A stretch of 64,000 bases of DNA from positions 35,058-99,057 of the forward strand of contig NZZG01000186.1 of assembly GCA_002698575.1 (NCBI GenBank). The letters are read 5' to 3'. The notes beneath the pieces are model-generated. The model had not been told where the DNA came from and searched no databases. It was given only the letters and a program-made list of their open reading frames with translations. Shown piece after piece: positions 44,304 through 53,303 of the stretch. This stretch comes from Pimelobacter sp. Its GTDB lineage: Bacteria; Actinomycetota; Actinomycetes; Propionibacteriales; Nocardioidaceae. How positions within the stretch are numbered: the first letter of the stretch is position 1; the number at the start of each line of letters is the position of its first letter. The position numbers and the translations under genes were made by a program.

Positions 44304-45557
44304 GTGAAGACCCTCGTCATCGGCACCGGCGGCCGCGAGCACGCCCTGGCCCGCGCCCTGTCCCTGGACCCTGCGGTCAGCGAGGTGCACGCGGCTCCCG
44401 GAAACCCCGGCATCGCCGCCGTCGCGACCCTGCACCACGTCGACCCCCTCGACGGCTCGGCCGTGGCCGACCTCGCTGAGCGGCTGGGCGTGGGACTGGT
44501 CGTGGTCGGTCCCGAGGCGCCGCTGGTGGCCGGCGTCGCCGACGTCGTCGCGGCCCGCGGGATCCCGGTCTTCGGACCGAGCGGCGAGGCTGCGCAGCTG
44601 GAGGGGTCGAAGACGTTCGCCAAGGACGTGATGGCGGCGGCCGGTGTGCCGACCGCGCGCGCCCACACCTGCACGACGCCCGAGGAGGCGGCGGCTGCGC
44701 TCGACGAGTTCGGGCCGACGTACGTCGTCAAGGACGACGGGCTCGCCGCCGGCAAGGGGGTCGTGGTCACCGACGACCGCGCCGAGGCACTGGCTCACGC
44801 GGCGGCGTGCGAGCGAGTGGTGATCGAGGAGTTCCTCGACGGCCCCGAGGTCTCGCTCTTCGCGATCACCGACGGGACGACCGTCCACCCCCTGCAGCCG
44901 GCGCAGGACTTCAAGCGGATCTTCGACGGCGACGCCGGTCCCAACACCGGTGGCATGGGGGCCTACACGCCGCTCCCGTGGGCGCCGGCGGACCTGGTCG
45001 ACGAGGTGCTGCGCGACGTGCTCCAGCCGACCGTGGACGAGATGGCGCGCCGCGGCACCCCGTTCGCCGGACTCCTGTACGCCGGCCTCGCGCTGACCTC
45101 GCGCGGCACCCGCGTCATCGAGTTCAACGCCCGCTTCGGCGACCCCGAGACCCAGCCGCTGATGGCGCTGCTCGACTCACCGCTCTCGCCCCTGCTGCTC
45201 GGTGCGGCGACGGGCCGGCTGGCCGACGTCGAGCCGCCCCGATGGAAGTCCGGGGCAGCGGTCGCGGTCGTGGTGGCCAGCGCCGGCTACCCCGAGTCCT
45301 CCTCGAAGGGCGACGTGATCTCCGGGGTCGAGGCCGCCGAGGCGCTGCCCGGCGTCCACGTCATCCACGCCGGCACGGCGCTCGGCGGTCCGGCCGGTGA
45401 CGACCTCGTCACCGCCGGCGGCCGCGTCCTGGCCGTGATCGCGACCGGCGAGGACATCGCCGGTGCGCGCGCCTCGGCGTACGACGGCGTGAACGCGATC
45501 GCCTTCGAGGGGGCTCAGCACCGCTCCGACATCGCCCTCCACTCGTCCACCGTGTAG
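44304..45557 (+). CDS. purD: Phosphoribosylamine--glycine ligase
   Basis: 417 residues. ATP-grasp enzyme of purine synthesis that makes GAR. Motifs: VIGTGGREHALARALS at the N-terminus, VVGPEAPLVAGVAD, YVVKDDGLAAGKGVVV, GPNTGGMGAYTP and VIEFNARFGDPETQ. TAGGCT (44290-44295) ends eight bases before GTG 44304, so the mRNA is probably leaderless. Next is a hairpin (45586-45632), then purB. Confidence 0.97.
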   Translation: MKTLVIGTGGREHALARALSLDPAVSEVHAAPGNPGIAAVATLHHVDPLDGSAVADLAERLGVGLVVVGPEAPLVAGVADVVAARGIPVFGPSGEAAQLEGSKTFAKDVMAAAGVPTARAHTCTTPEEAAAALDEFGPTYVVKDDGLAAGKGVVVTDDRAEALAHAAACERVVIEEFLDGPEVSLFAITDGTTVHPLQPAQDFKRIFDGDAGPNTGGMGAYTPLPWAPADLVDEVLRDVLQPTVDEMARRGTPFAGLLYAGLALTSRGTRVIEFNARFGDPETQPLMALLDSPLSPLLLGAATGRLADVEPPRWKSGAAVAVVVASAGYPESSSKGDVISGVEAAEALPGVHVIHAGTALGGPAGDDLVTAGGRVLAVIATGEDIAGARASAYDGVNAIAFEGAQHRSDIALHSSTV

Positions 45558-45585
45558 GTCGCTCCGCCGGGCACAGCGACCCCAG

Positions 45586-45632
45586 GTGACGAAGTGGCCC
45601 CCGCGGACCACCATCCGGGGCCATTTCGTCAC
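45586..45632 (+). terminator. Hairpin between purD and purB
   Basis: GTGACGAAGTGGCCCC (45586-45601) pairs with GGGGCCATTTCGTCAC (45617-45632), 16-base arms with one G-T pair, 29 bases past the purD stop. It ends 17 bases before the likely purB -10. Confidence 0.68.
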
Positions 45633-45660
45633 TCACCGACATCCGCGGGACAATCGCGGC

Positions 45661-47088
45661 GTGACCGCTCCCAACGTCCCCAACGTGCTCGCCAGCCGCT
45701 ACGCCGGAGCCGACCTCGCCGAGATCTGGTCGCCCGAGCACAAGATCGTGCTCGAGCGGCATCTCTGGATCGCCGTGCTCAAGGCCCAGCGAGACCTCGG
45801 GATCGACGTGCCCGACGGCGTGGTGGAGGCCTACGAGTCCGTCGTCGACCAGGTCGACCTCGCCTCGATCGTCGCGCGCGAGCGGGTCACCCGGCACGAC
45901 GTGAAGGCGCGGATCGAGGAGTTCTCCGACCTCGCCGGCCACGAGCACATCCACAAGGGGATGACGAGTCGCGACCTCACCGAGAACGTCGAGCAGCTGC
46001 AGCTCAAGCAGTCCCTGGAGCTGCTGCGGGACCGAGCGGTGGCGACCCTGACCCGGCTGGCCCGGCTCGCCGCCGAGCACGAGACCACCGTGATGGCCGG
46101 GCGTTCCCACAACGTCGCCGCCCAGGCCACGACGCTGGGCAAACGGTTCGCCACGGCCGCCGACGAGCTGATGATCGGCGTCGAGCGGATCGAGCAGCTC
46201 CTGGCGCGCTACCCGCTGCGGGGGATCAAGGGCCCGATGGGCACCGCCCAGGACATGCTCGACCTCCTGGACGGCGACGAGTCCCGGCTCGCCGACCTCG
46301 AGCAGCGGGTCGCAGCCCACCTGGGGTTCGAGCGGGTGCTGACCAGCGTCGGCCAGGTCTATCCCCGCAGCCTCGACTTCGACGTGCTCTCGGCCGTGGT
46401 GCAGCTGGTGGCGGCTCCCTCCAACCTGGCCACCACGATCCGGCTGATGGCCGGCAACGAGATCGTCACCGAGGGCTTCAAGGCGGGCCAGGTCGGCTCC
46501 TCGGCGATGCCGCACAAGATGAACACCCGCTCCTGCGAGCGGGTCAACGGCCTCGCGGTCGTCACCCGCGGCTACCTCTCGATGGTCGGCGAGCTCGCCG
46601 GCGACCAGTGGAACGAGGGCGACGTCTCCTGCTCGGTCGTACGGCGGGTCGCGCTGCCGGACGCGTTCTTCGCCGCCGACGGGCTGTTCCAGACGTTCCT
46701 GACGGTGCTCGACGAGTTCGGCGCGTTCCCGGCCGTGATCCAGCGCGAGCTCGACCGCTACCTGCCCTACCTGGCGACCACGAAGGTCCTGATGAGCGCG
46801 GTGCGCAACGGCGTCGGCCGGGAGTCCGCCCACGAGGCGATCAAGGAGGCCGCCGTCGGCACCGCGCTGGCGATGCGCCAGGGCCAGGCCGAGAACGACG
46901 TCTTCGCCAAGCTGGCCGCCGACGCCCGCCTCGGGCTCACGCAGGACCAGCTGGCGGCCCTGGTCGCCGAGCCGATCGCGTTCACCGGCGCCGCGGTCGC
47001 GCAGACCCAGGCGGTGTGCCGCGCCGTGGCCGAGCTGGCCGAGCGCCACCCCGCGGCGGCGTCGTACACGCCGGGCGCGATCCTCTGA
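45661..47088 (+). CDS. purB: Adenylosuccinate lyase
   Basis: 475 residues. It removes fumarate from SAICAR and adenylosuccinate, serving two purine steps. It has the superfamily loop VGSSAMPHKMNTRSCERVNG (catalytic Ser), the His site in MAGRSHNVAAQATTLGKRF, and HEHIHKGMTSRDLTEN. GTG 45661 lies six bases after GACAAT, a weak -10. One base after its stop begins an ABM-fold membrane protein gene. Confidence 0.96.
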   Translation: MTAPNVPNVLASRYAGADLAEIWSPEHKIVLERHLWIAVLKAQRDLGIDVPDGVVEAYESVVDQVDLASIVARERVTRHDVKARIEEFSDLAGHEHIHKGMTSRDLTENVEQLQLKQSLELLRDRAVATLTRLARLAAEHETTVMAGRSHNVAAQATTLGKRFATAADELMIGVERIEQLLARYPLRGIKGPMGTAQDMLDLLDGDESRLADLEQRVAAHLGFERVLTSVGQVYPRSLDFDVLSAVVQLVAAPSNLATTIRLMAGNEIVTEGFKAGQVGSSAMPHKMNTRSCERVNGLAVVTRGYLSMVGELAGDQWNEGDVSCSVVRRVALPDAFFAADGLFQTFLTVLDEFGAFPAVIQRELDRYLPYLATTKVLMSAVRNGVGRESAHEAIKEAAVGTALAMRQGQAENDVFAKLAADARLGLTQDQLAALVAEPIAFTGAAVAQTQAVCRAVAELAERHPAAASYTPGAIL

Positions 47089-47089
47089 C

Positions 47090-47695
47090 ATGAGCGACCC
47101 CGTCACCGTCGCGATCACCCGCCAGCTCGAGCCCGGACACGAGGCCGAGATGATGAGCTGGCTCAACGCCGGCATCCACCTGGCCGAGCGTTTCCCCGGC
47201 TTCCTCGGAGCCGGGTGGGTGCGTCCCGAGGCGGGCTCGACGGAGTGGCACATGCTCTACCGCTTCGCCGACCACGACTCACTGCAGCAGTGGGAGCACT
47301 CCTCGCAACGCGCCTGGTGGCGGGCCTCGGCCTCGGGGCTCGGCGTGGTCGAGGCGCGGGTCGAGAAGCGGACCGGGATCGAGGGCTGGTTCGACGTCCC
47401 GCAGTCCACCCTGGTCGTCGAGGGCGCCGCCCCGGCGCCCGCCCCGCCGCCGCGCTGGAAGCAGGCCTGCACGATCTTCCTGGTGTTCTTCCCGCTCAGC
47501 GTGGCCGCCAACTGGCTGGGCGGTCAGCTGGTCGGCGACCTGTTCCTGCCGCTGCGGGTGCTGCTCACCGTGCTCGTGATGACGCCGGTGATGACCTACG
47601 TGGCCCTGCCCTGGATCACGCGCACGATGCAGTGGTGGCTGCAGGGCCAGCCCGCGCCGTGGCGTCGTGACCCGGAGGCGGCCTCCGCCTCGTAG
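47090..47695 (+). CDS. ABM-domain protein with C-terminal membrane helices
   Basis: 201 residues. The first ~100 form an antibiotic-biosynthesis-monooxygenase (dimeric ferredoxin-like) fold: VTVAITRQLEPGHEAEMMSWLNAGIHLAERFPGF, GWVRPEAGSTEWHMLYRF, LQQWEHSSQRAWW. A Pro/Ala linker (APAPAPPPRWK) leads to two membrane segments (ACTIFLVFFPLSVAANWLGG; LRVLLTVLVMTPVMTYVALPWI). The role is unknown. It starts one base after purB, so it is co-transcribed with it. Confidence 0.83.
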   Translation: MSDPVTVAITRQLEPGHEAEMMSWLNAGIHLAERFPGFLGAGWVRPEAGSTEWHMLYRFADHDSLQQWEHSSQRAWWRASASGLGVVEARVEKRTGIEGWFDVPQSTLVVEGAAPAPAPPPRWKQACTIFLVFFPLSVAANWLGGQLVGDLFLPLRVLLTVLVMTPVMTYVALPWITRTMQWWLQGQPAPWRRDPEAASAS

Positions 47696-47782
47696 GCTGC
47701 GACTCCCGGCGGTCGCGGGAAGGTCCGGGGGCTTCCACCGGGTTTCCTCGGTGACCGCACGACTCGCCCACCCGGAGGTCCC

Positions 47783-48445
47783 ATGCTCGACGCGCCCGTA
47801 CGCCGTGCGCTGGGGCCGTCCCTCGACGCCGGCGCCGCGACGCTGCAGCGCCTCGGCCTCAGCGCCACGGGCCTGACGGTCGCCGGGTGGCTGGTCGGCG
47901 TCGGCGCGTGCGTCGCCGCCGCCACGGGCCACTGGCACCTGGCGCTGGTCGGGTGGCTGCTCAACCGCGTCCTGGACGGGCTCGACGGCCCGTTGGCCCG
48001 CCGTACCGGCGCCACCGACCTCGGTGGCTTCCTCGACATCGTCGCCGACTTCAGCATCTACGGCGGCTTCGTCGTGGCCGCCGCCATCGCCGAGCCGGAC
48101 GCGCGCGTGGCGTGCCTGGTGCTGCTGGGCACCTACTACCTGTCGGGCACCGCCTTCCTGGCGCTCTCCTCGGTGCTGGAGAAGCGCGACGAGGCCGAGC
48201 GCGCCGACTACTCCGACGGGCGCTCGCTCCTGTTCGTGGGGGGTCTGGCCGAGGGCACCGAGACCGTGCTCGCCTACGTGCTGATCTGCCTGCTGCCCGA
48301 GCACCTCGCACTGATCGCCTGGGTCTTCGCGGCCGCGGTCGCGATCACCGCCGTCCAGCGGATCGCGCTGGGCATCCACCTCCTGCGCACGCAGCCGTCC
48401 CACGGGTCGGGCCCGATCCCCACCCCCACCGAGGAGCACCGATGA
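47783..48445 (+). CDS. CDP-alcohol phosphatidyltransferase (YnjF-like)
   Basis: 220 residues, about six membrane segments. The family motif is complete: RVLDGLDGPLARRTGATDLGGFLDIVADF fits D-x2-D-G-x2-A-R-x7-8-G-x3-D-x3-D. It transfers a phosphatidyl or similar group from a CDP-alcohol to an unknown alcohol. ATG 47783 has GGAGG six bases upstream. Its stop overlaps the start of the binding-protein gene (ATGA). E. coli ynjF, of the same family, also sits with ynjBCD, so the association is conserved across phyla. Confidence 0.88.
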   Translation: MLDAPVRRALGPSLDAGAATLQRLGLSATGLTVAGWLVGVGACVAAATGHWHLALVGWLLNRVLDGLDGPLARRTGATDLGGFLDIVADFSIYGGFVVAAAIAEPDARVACLVLLGTYYLSGTAFLALSSVLEKRDEAERADYSDGRSLLFVGGLAEGTETVLAYVLICLLPEHLALIAWVFAAAVAITAVQRIALGIHLLRTQPSHGSGPIPTPTEEHR

Positions 48446-49695
48446 CCCGCCCCCTCCGCAGGCACCGCGCCGTCCTGACCGGTCTGGCGGGCGTCCTCGT
48501 CCTCGCCGGGTGCGGGGGCGGCGAGGACGCCACCGTCGCAGAGACCGCCCCGTCGTCGGACTGGGAGGCGGTGCTCGCCGAGGCCGACGGGCAGAGCGTC
48601 AACTGGTACATGTACGGCGGCGACGACACGCTGAACGCCTTCGTCGACGACGTGGTGACCCCTCGCCTGGCCGACCTCGGGGTGAGCCTCAACCAGGTGC
48701 GCATCGACGACACCGCCGAGGCCGTCAACAAGGTCCTCGGGGAGAAGCAGGCCGGGCGCACCGAGGGCGGCTCGGTCGACGCCATCTGGATCAACGGCGA
48801 GAACTTCGCCACCGGGGTCCAGGCCGACCTGTGGCGGTGCGGCTGGTCGCAGGACCTCCCCAACGCCCGGTACGTCGACCTCGACGCCCCCGAGGTCGCC
48901 ACCGACTTCGGCACGCCGGTCGACGGCTGCGAGGCCGCCTGGCAGCAGGCCAACTCGGCCCTGGTCTACGACTCCGCGGTGCTGGACGAGGACGACGTGG
49001 CGAGCGTGGACTCGCTCTTCGCCTGGGCCGAGGCCGACCCGGGCCGCCTCGCCTACCCCGCCCCGCCCGACTTCTTCGGGTCGATGGCCGTGCGCACGGT
49101 CCTCTACGACACGATCGGCGGCCCGGACAGCCTGCTCGACGGTGAGCCCGACCCGTCCTCGGCTGCGTTCACCGACGCCACGGCGGCGACGTTCGAGCGG
49201 CTCAACGAGATCGAGCCCAGCCTGTGGCGCGGGGGAGAGACCTACCCGCAGAGCCAGGACGACATCGAGAAGCTCTACTCCGACGGCGAGATCAGCGCGT
49301 TCTTCACCTACGGTCCCGGCGCCGTCGGCACCCAGGTCGCCGACGGCCTGTACCCCGACTCCACCCGGGAGGCGGTGCTCAGCGTCGGCAACATCTCCAA
49401 CGTCAGCTTCGTGACGATCCCCGCCAACGCCGCTCACCAGGCCGGCGCCCTCGTGCTCGCCAACGTCCTGCAGGAGCCGGAGGTGCAGCTCGCGCTGTTC
49501 GAGGCCAACGGCGTCTACCCGGCGATCGACGTGGCCAGCACCCCGACCGACGTGCAGGATGCCTTCGCCGCGGTCGAGACCAGCCCCTCGGTGCTGCCCC
49601 TGGACGAGCTGCTCGCCGACGCCCGCCCGGAGCTCGCCAGCGCCTACCTGGCCGCCATCGAGGACGGCTGGGTCGCCGAGGTCCAGCAGAAGTAG
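48442..49695 (+). CDS. ABC transporter substrate-binding lipoprotein, YnjB-like
   Basis: 417 residues. A lipoprotein signal peptide ends at LVLAGC (Cys at about residue 24). The mature protein has the YnjB hallmarks: GGSVDAIWINGENF, PGRLAYPAPPDFFGSMAVR, DGEISAFFTYGPGAVGTQVADG and ANAAHQAGALVLANVL. The E. coli counterpart has no established ligand. The gene overlaps the CDP-alcohol transferase by four bases and lies three bases before the permease gene, so all are made from one message. Confidence 0.9.
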   Translation: MTRPLRRHRAVLTGLAGVLVLAGCGGGEDATVAETAPSSDWEAVLAEADGQSVNWYMYGGDDTLNAFVDDVVTPRLADLGVSLNQVRIDDTAEAVNKVLGEKQAGRTEGGSVDAIWINGENFATGVQADLWRCGWSQDLPNARYVDLDAPEVATDFGTPVDGCEAAWQQANSALVYDSAVLDEDDVASVDSLFAWAEADPGRLAYPAPPDFFGSMAVRTVLYDTIGGPDSLLDGEPDPSSAAFTDATAATFERLNEIEPSLWRGGETYPQSQDDIEKLYSDGEISAFFTYGPGAVGTQVADGLYPDSTREAVLSVGNISNVSFVTIPANAAHQAGALVLANVLQEPEVQLALFEANGVYPAIDVASTPTDVQDAFAAVETSPSVLPLDELLADARPELASAYLAAIEDGWVAEVQQK

Positions 49696-49698
49696 CCG

Positions 49699-50616
49699 AT
49701 GAGCCAGTCCGTGGTCCCGACCGGACCCACGACGCGGCAGCACGCCGTACGTCGTGGGGTGCCGGAGCGCCTGCGGCCCCTCCTCCTGCTGAGCCCGGCC
49801 CTCGTGGTGGTCGGGGTCTTCTTCGTGGGCGGCGTGGCCCAGGCGGTGCTGCAGAGCCTGGGCCGCCAGCCGTTCCTGGGCGAGACGGACTGGTCGGTCG
49901 AGGCCTACCGCGCCACGTTCGCCGACCCGGCCTTCCGCGCCTCGCTCACGCTCACCCTGCGTGTCGTGGTCCTGTCCACCGGCCTGGCGACCGTGCTCGG
50001 CGTCGCCGTCGCCCTGCTCGTACGGCGCCACGCGCGCGGACCGCTGACGACCCTGCTCCAGAGCACCCTGGCCGTGCCACACCTGGTGGGGGCGCTCTGC
50101 ATCGGCCTGCTCCTCTCGCCCTCGGGGTTCGTGTCCCGGCTGGGCGCCGGCGCCGGGCTGGTCGACGGGCCGCAGGACTTCTGGGTGCTGACCAACGACG
50201 CGTTCGGCTGGGGGATCATCGCGGAGTACACGTGGAAGGAGGCGCCCTTCGTCGCGGTCGTCGCCCTCGCGGCCATGACGCCGCACGTGCGCGACCTCGA
50301 GGCGGCCGCCCGCGTCCTGGGTGCCGGTCGCTGGCGTCGTCTCACCACGGTGACGCTCCCGCTGATCGCGCCACCGGTCGCGGCCGCGTCGGTGCTGGTC
50401 GCCTCCTTCGCCGCGGCGTCCTACGAGGTGCCGCGCCTGCTCGGGCAGAGCTTCCCCGCGACCCTGCCCGTCGTGGCGCTGCAGCGCTACCAGGACACCG
50501 ACCTGCTCGTGCGCCCCCAGGCGATGGCGGTCGCGACGATCATCGCGGTGCTGAGCCTGACGCTCGTGGCCGCCTACCTGACGCTCGTCTCGCGACTGTC
50601 GCGGAGGTCGCTGTGA
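49699..50616 (+). CDS. ABC transporter permease 1 (YnjC N-half-like)
   Basis: 305 residues, about six membrane helices. The ATPase-contact EAA loop reads LEAAARVLGAGRWRRLTTVTLPLI, placing it in the binding-protein-dependent (spermidine/thiamine/iron type) permease family. E. coli YnjC is a single double-length permease; here the two halves are separate genes. It overlaps the next permease by four bases. Confidence 0.9.
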   Translation: MSQSVVPTGPTTRQHAVRRGVPERLRPLLLLSPALVVVGVFFVGGVAQAVLQSLGRQPFLGETDWSVEAYRATFADPAFRASLTLTLRVVVLSTGLATVLGVAVALLVRRHARGPLTTLLQSTLAVPHLVGALCIGLLLSPSGFVSRLGAGAGLVDGPQDFWVLTNDAFGWGIIAEYTWKEAPFVAVVALAAMTPHVRDLEAAARVLGAGRWRRLTTVTLPLIAPPVAAASVLVASFAAASYEVPRLLGQSFPATLPVVALQRYQDTDLLVRPQAMAVATIIAVLSLTLVAAYLTLVSRLSRRSL

Positions 50617-51452
50617 GGGGCCGGACGTCGCTGCCCGGGCTCTCGGGGCTCGGGTCCCCACGGGGCCTTCGTGCCACGACCACCGTGGTCGTGGTCGCCG
50701 CCGTGCTGCTGCCGCTCGTCCCGCTGCTGGTGTGGAGCGTGGCCGGCACGTGGCGCTACCCCGACGTGGTCCCGGGCCGGTTCACCCGCCGCGGCCTCGA
50801 CCTGGTGCTCGACGGCGAGGTGGTCGCCGCGACCGCGACGTCGTTGCTGATCGCGGTGACGGTGGCGGTGCTGGCCTGCGCGATCGGGCTCTCGGCCGGG
50901 CGCGCGATCGGGCTCTACCGCTTCCGGGGACGACGACTCGTGCAGTTCCTGCTGCTGGCCCCGGTCATCGTCCCGGGGCTCGCCGTGACGCTCGGGATCC
51001 AGGTCTTCTTCGTGCGCTACGGCCTCGCGGACACGGTGCTCGGCGTCGTGCTCGTCCAGCTGATGCCGACCGTGCCCTACGCCGCCACGCTGCTGGGAGC
51101 GGCGTACGCCAACCTCGACGTCGACTACGAGCGGCAGGCCCGCACGTTGGGGTCGGGGCCGTGGCGGACCTTCCTCACCGTGACCGTGCCGCTGCTGCGT
51201 CCGGCGCTGGTGACGACCGCCCTGCTGACCTTCCTGATCTCCTGGAGCGAGTACGTCCTGACCCTGCTCATCGGTGGAGGACAGGTGACCACGCTGCCGC
51301 TGCTGCTCTTCGCCGCGATCGGGTCCTCGGACCGTACGGCGGCCGCCGCTCTCGGTCTCCTGGTGGTCCTGCCACCCGTCGTCATCGTGCTCCTCGTCGC
51401 CCGGCGGCTGCGCGGTCGCGACGACGCGTGGATGGGGCTGGCCCGTGGCTGA
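50613..51452 (+). CDS. ABC transporter permease 2 (YnjC C-half-like)
   Basis: 279 residues, about six membrane helices, with EAA loop YERQARTLGSGPWRTFLTVTVPLLRP. It forms a heterodimer with the preceding permease. GTG 50613 overlaps the upstream stop, and its own stop lies inside the ATPase gene (eight-base overlap). Confidence 0.9.
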   Translation: MRGRTSLPGLSGLGSPRGLRATTTVVVVAAVLLPLVPLLVWSVAGTWRYPDVVPGRFTRRGLDLVLDGEVVAATATSLLIAVTVAVLACAIGLSAGRAIGLYRFRGRRLVQFLLLAPVIVPGLAVTLGIQVFFVRYGLADTVLGVVLVQLMPTVPYAATLLGAAYANLDVDYERQARTLGSGPWRTFLTVTVPLLRPALVTTALLTFLISWSEYVLTLLIGGGQVTTLPLLLFAAIGSSDRTAAAALGLLVVLPPVVIVLLVARRLRGRDDAWMGLARG

Positions 51453-52542
51453 TCCCACCCTCGCGGCGCGTCTCGACGTCGACGGCCTGGGCGCGCGCTT
51501 CGGCGACGTCACCGCCGTTGCCGACCTCGACCTGAGCCTCGAGCCGGGCTCCTTCACCGCCCTGCTGGGGCCCTCGGGCTGCGGCAAGTCGACGACGCTC
51601 GCCATGGTGGCCGGCCTGCTCACGCCCACGGCGGGCGACGTCCGGCTGGACGGCGCGTCCTTGCTGGGGGTGCCGGCCGAGCGGCGCCCGGTGTCGCTGG
51701 TCTTCCAGAAACCCCTGCTCTTCCCGCACCTCAGCGTCGAGCAGAACGTCGCCTACGGCCTGCTCGCCCGAGGTCGCCCGCGGGTGCGCCGGCGCACCGG
51801 GGCCCTCACGGGGGCGGCCTCGCGCCAGGAGGTCGTCACCCAGGTCGAGGAGATGCTCGAGCGGGTCCGCCTCGGCGGACTGGGACGCCGGCGGGTCGGC
51901 GAGCTCTCGGGCGGTCAGGAGCAGCGGGTCGCCCTGGCCCGCGCGCTCGTCCTCCGGCCACGTCTCCTGCTCCTCGACGAGCCCTTCTCCCAGCTCGACG
52001 CCGACCTGCGTGCCGAGATGCGCACCCTGGTCCGAGAGCTCCACGACGAGGCGGACCTGACCACCCTGTTCGTCACCCACGACCAGGACGAGGCGGTCGA
52101 GCTCGCCGACACGATCGTGCTGATGCTGGACGGTCGGTTGGCCGGGGCCGGTGCGCCGGAGGCGTTCTACACCTCGCCGCCCTCCGTGGCCGCGGCCCGG
52201 TTCTTCGGCGCCACCAACGAGGTGGCCGGGACCGTCGTCCACGGGCACTTCCGTGGCCCGGGTCCCCTCGAGCCCGCGCTGAGGCTGCCGACGACGGCGC
52301 CGGAGGGGCCCGCCGTGCTCGTCGTGCGTCCGGAGGCCGTGGGGCTCGGCGGCGACGTCCCGGCGCTCGTCACCGCGACCCGTTTCGCCGGCTCGGACGT
52401 GCTGGTCGACACCACGTTGCCGGACGGCCAGTGCCTGCGGGTCCGGGTGCCGCTGGGCACCCGCGTCGCCGTCGGCGACCGGGTGCTGCTGGCGCTCGAC
52501 ACGGAGCGCTGCACCGTATTCGCCCAGGAGGCCCTCCGGTGA
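51445..52542 (+). CDS. ABC transporter ATPase (YnjD-like)
   Basis: 365 residues. Walker A is LLGPSGCGKSTT (near residue 40), the Q-loop VFQKPLLFPHLS, signature LSGGQEQRVALARAL, Walker B LLLLDEPFSQLD and switch FVTHDQDEAVELAD, all intact. An insertion of about 20 Arg/Gly-rich residues lies between the Q-loop and signature (RGRPRVRRRTGALTG). The C-terminal ~110 residues form a TOBE-like domain (VLVVRPEAVGLGG). It starts with GTG 51445. Confidence 0.93.
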   Translation: MADPTLAARLDVDGLGARFGDVTAVADLDLSLEPGSFTALLGPSGCGKSTTLAMVAGLLTPTAGDVRLDGASLLGVPAERRPVSLVFQKPLLFPHLSVEQNVAYGLLARGRPRVRRRTGALTGAASRQEVVTQVEEMLERVRLGGLGRRRVGELSGGQEQRVALARALVLRPRLLLLDEPFSQLDADLRAEMRTLVRELHDEADLTTLFVTHDQDEAVELADTIVLMLDGRLAGAGAPEAFYTSPPSVAAARFFGATNEVAGTVVHGHFRGPGPLEPALRLPTTAPEGPAVLVVRPEAVGLGGDVPALVTATRFAGSDVLVDTTLPDGQCLRVRVPLGTRVAVGDRVLLALDTERCTVFAQEALR

Positions 52543-53222
52543 AGCGCTCGACGTACCTCAAGGCCGGCATCTTCGTCCTGCTCATCGTCACCGCGGTCGT
52601 GGTGCAGGTCTCGATCGGGCTGCCGAGTCGCGCGGAGCTGCAGTCGGTGCTCGACGGGTTGGGGGCGATCGCCGTCCCCGTCTTCATCCTCGCCTACATC
52701 GGCGCGTCGCTGCTGCCGATCGGCCCCAGCGCCGTGCTGACCATCGTGGGCGGTGCCCTGCTGGGCTTCGCGGTCGCGTTCGCCTCCGTGCTGGTCGCGG
52801 CCGTGATCGGCTCGACGATCGGGTTCCTGATCAGCCGCAGCCTCGGCCGCGAGGCGGTCCAAGGGCTGAGCAACGAGCGCGTGCGCGACCTGGACGCCCG
52901 GGTCAGCGCGCACGGCTTCGGTGCGGTGCTGCTGGCGCGGATGGTGCCGCTGATCCCGTTCACCACGTCGAACTACGCCTTCGGGCTCACCTCGATCCCG
53001 CTGACGCCCTACGTGCTGGGCACGGCGCTGGGGATCGTCCCCGGCACGGCGGTCTACGTCGCGGTCGGGGCGTACGGCGCGGAGCCGACCTCCCCGCCGT
53101 TCCTGATCGCGATCGGGGCACTGGTGCTGCTCACCGTGGTCGGGCTGATGCGCTCGCGACGGGAGGGACGTGCGGCCCGTGGCGGGGGCTCGCACGCCGA
53201 CGCGGACGGCGGGCCCAGGTGA
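52539..53222 (+). CDS. TVP38/TMEM64 (VTT-domain) membrane protein, YdjX/YdjZ-like
   Basis: 227 residues, five or six hydrophobic segments. The reentrant motifs are ASLLPIGPSAVLTIVGGALLG and LARMVPLIPFTTSNYAFGLTSIPL (R-x-V-P-x-x-P-F). YdjX and YdjZ of E. coli belong to this family and are encoded beside ynjABCDEF, matching this operon. GTG 52539 overlaps the ATPase stop. Its own stop abuts the repeat element at 53224-53296, opposite the convergent flavoprotein gene. Confidence 0.88.
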   Translation: MKRSTYLKAGIFVLLIVTAVVVQVSIGLPSRAELQSVLDGLGAIAVPVFILAYIGASLLPIGPSAVLTIVGGALLGFAVAFASVLVAAVIGSTIGFLISRSLGREAVQGLSNERVRDLDARVSAHGFGAVLLARMVPLIPFTTSNYAFGLTSIPLTPYVLGTALGIVPGTAVYVAVGAYGAEPTSPPFLIAIGALVLLTVVGLMRSRREGRAARGGGSHADADGGPR

Positions 53223-53223
53223 C

Positions 53224-53296
53224 GAAACTCCCGCTTCTTGTACGAAGTTTCTTAGCAGAAGCGGGAGTTTCTCCGCTGAAGCGGTGAAACTCCCGC
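53224..53296. repeat. Three-box palindromic intergenic element, copy 2
   Basis: Box 1 GAAACTCCCGCTTC (53224-53237) pairs perfectly with box 2 GAAGCGGGAGTTTC (53258-53271). Box 2 also pairs through GCGGGAGTTTC with box 3 GAAACTCCCGC (53286-53296), and an inner CCGCT/AGCGG stem extends it. It is the inverted-orientation homologue of 38485-38556. It lies between two convergent operons, where a bidirectional terminator would be expected. Confidence 0.72.
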
Positions 53297-53303
53297 CCGC
53301 CCG

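Noticed and set aside
47696-47782. Possible riboswitch before the CDP-alcohol transferase gene
   Set aside because: Some partial pairing is visible (GGTC / GACC with CGGG repeats), but no known riboswitch core such as the TPP or cobalamin box could be identified.
45586-53226. Shared CCCAGGTGACGAA at the purD hairpin and at the end of the TVP38 gene as a repeat family
   Set aside because: The match is only 13 bases and in the second case includes coding sequence and a stop codon. The hairpins differ otherwise.
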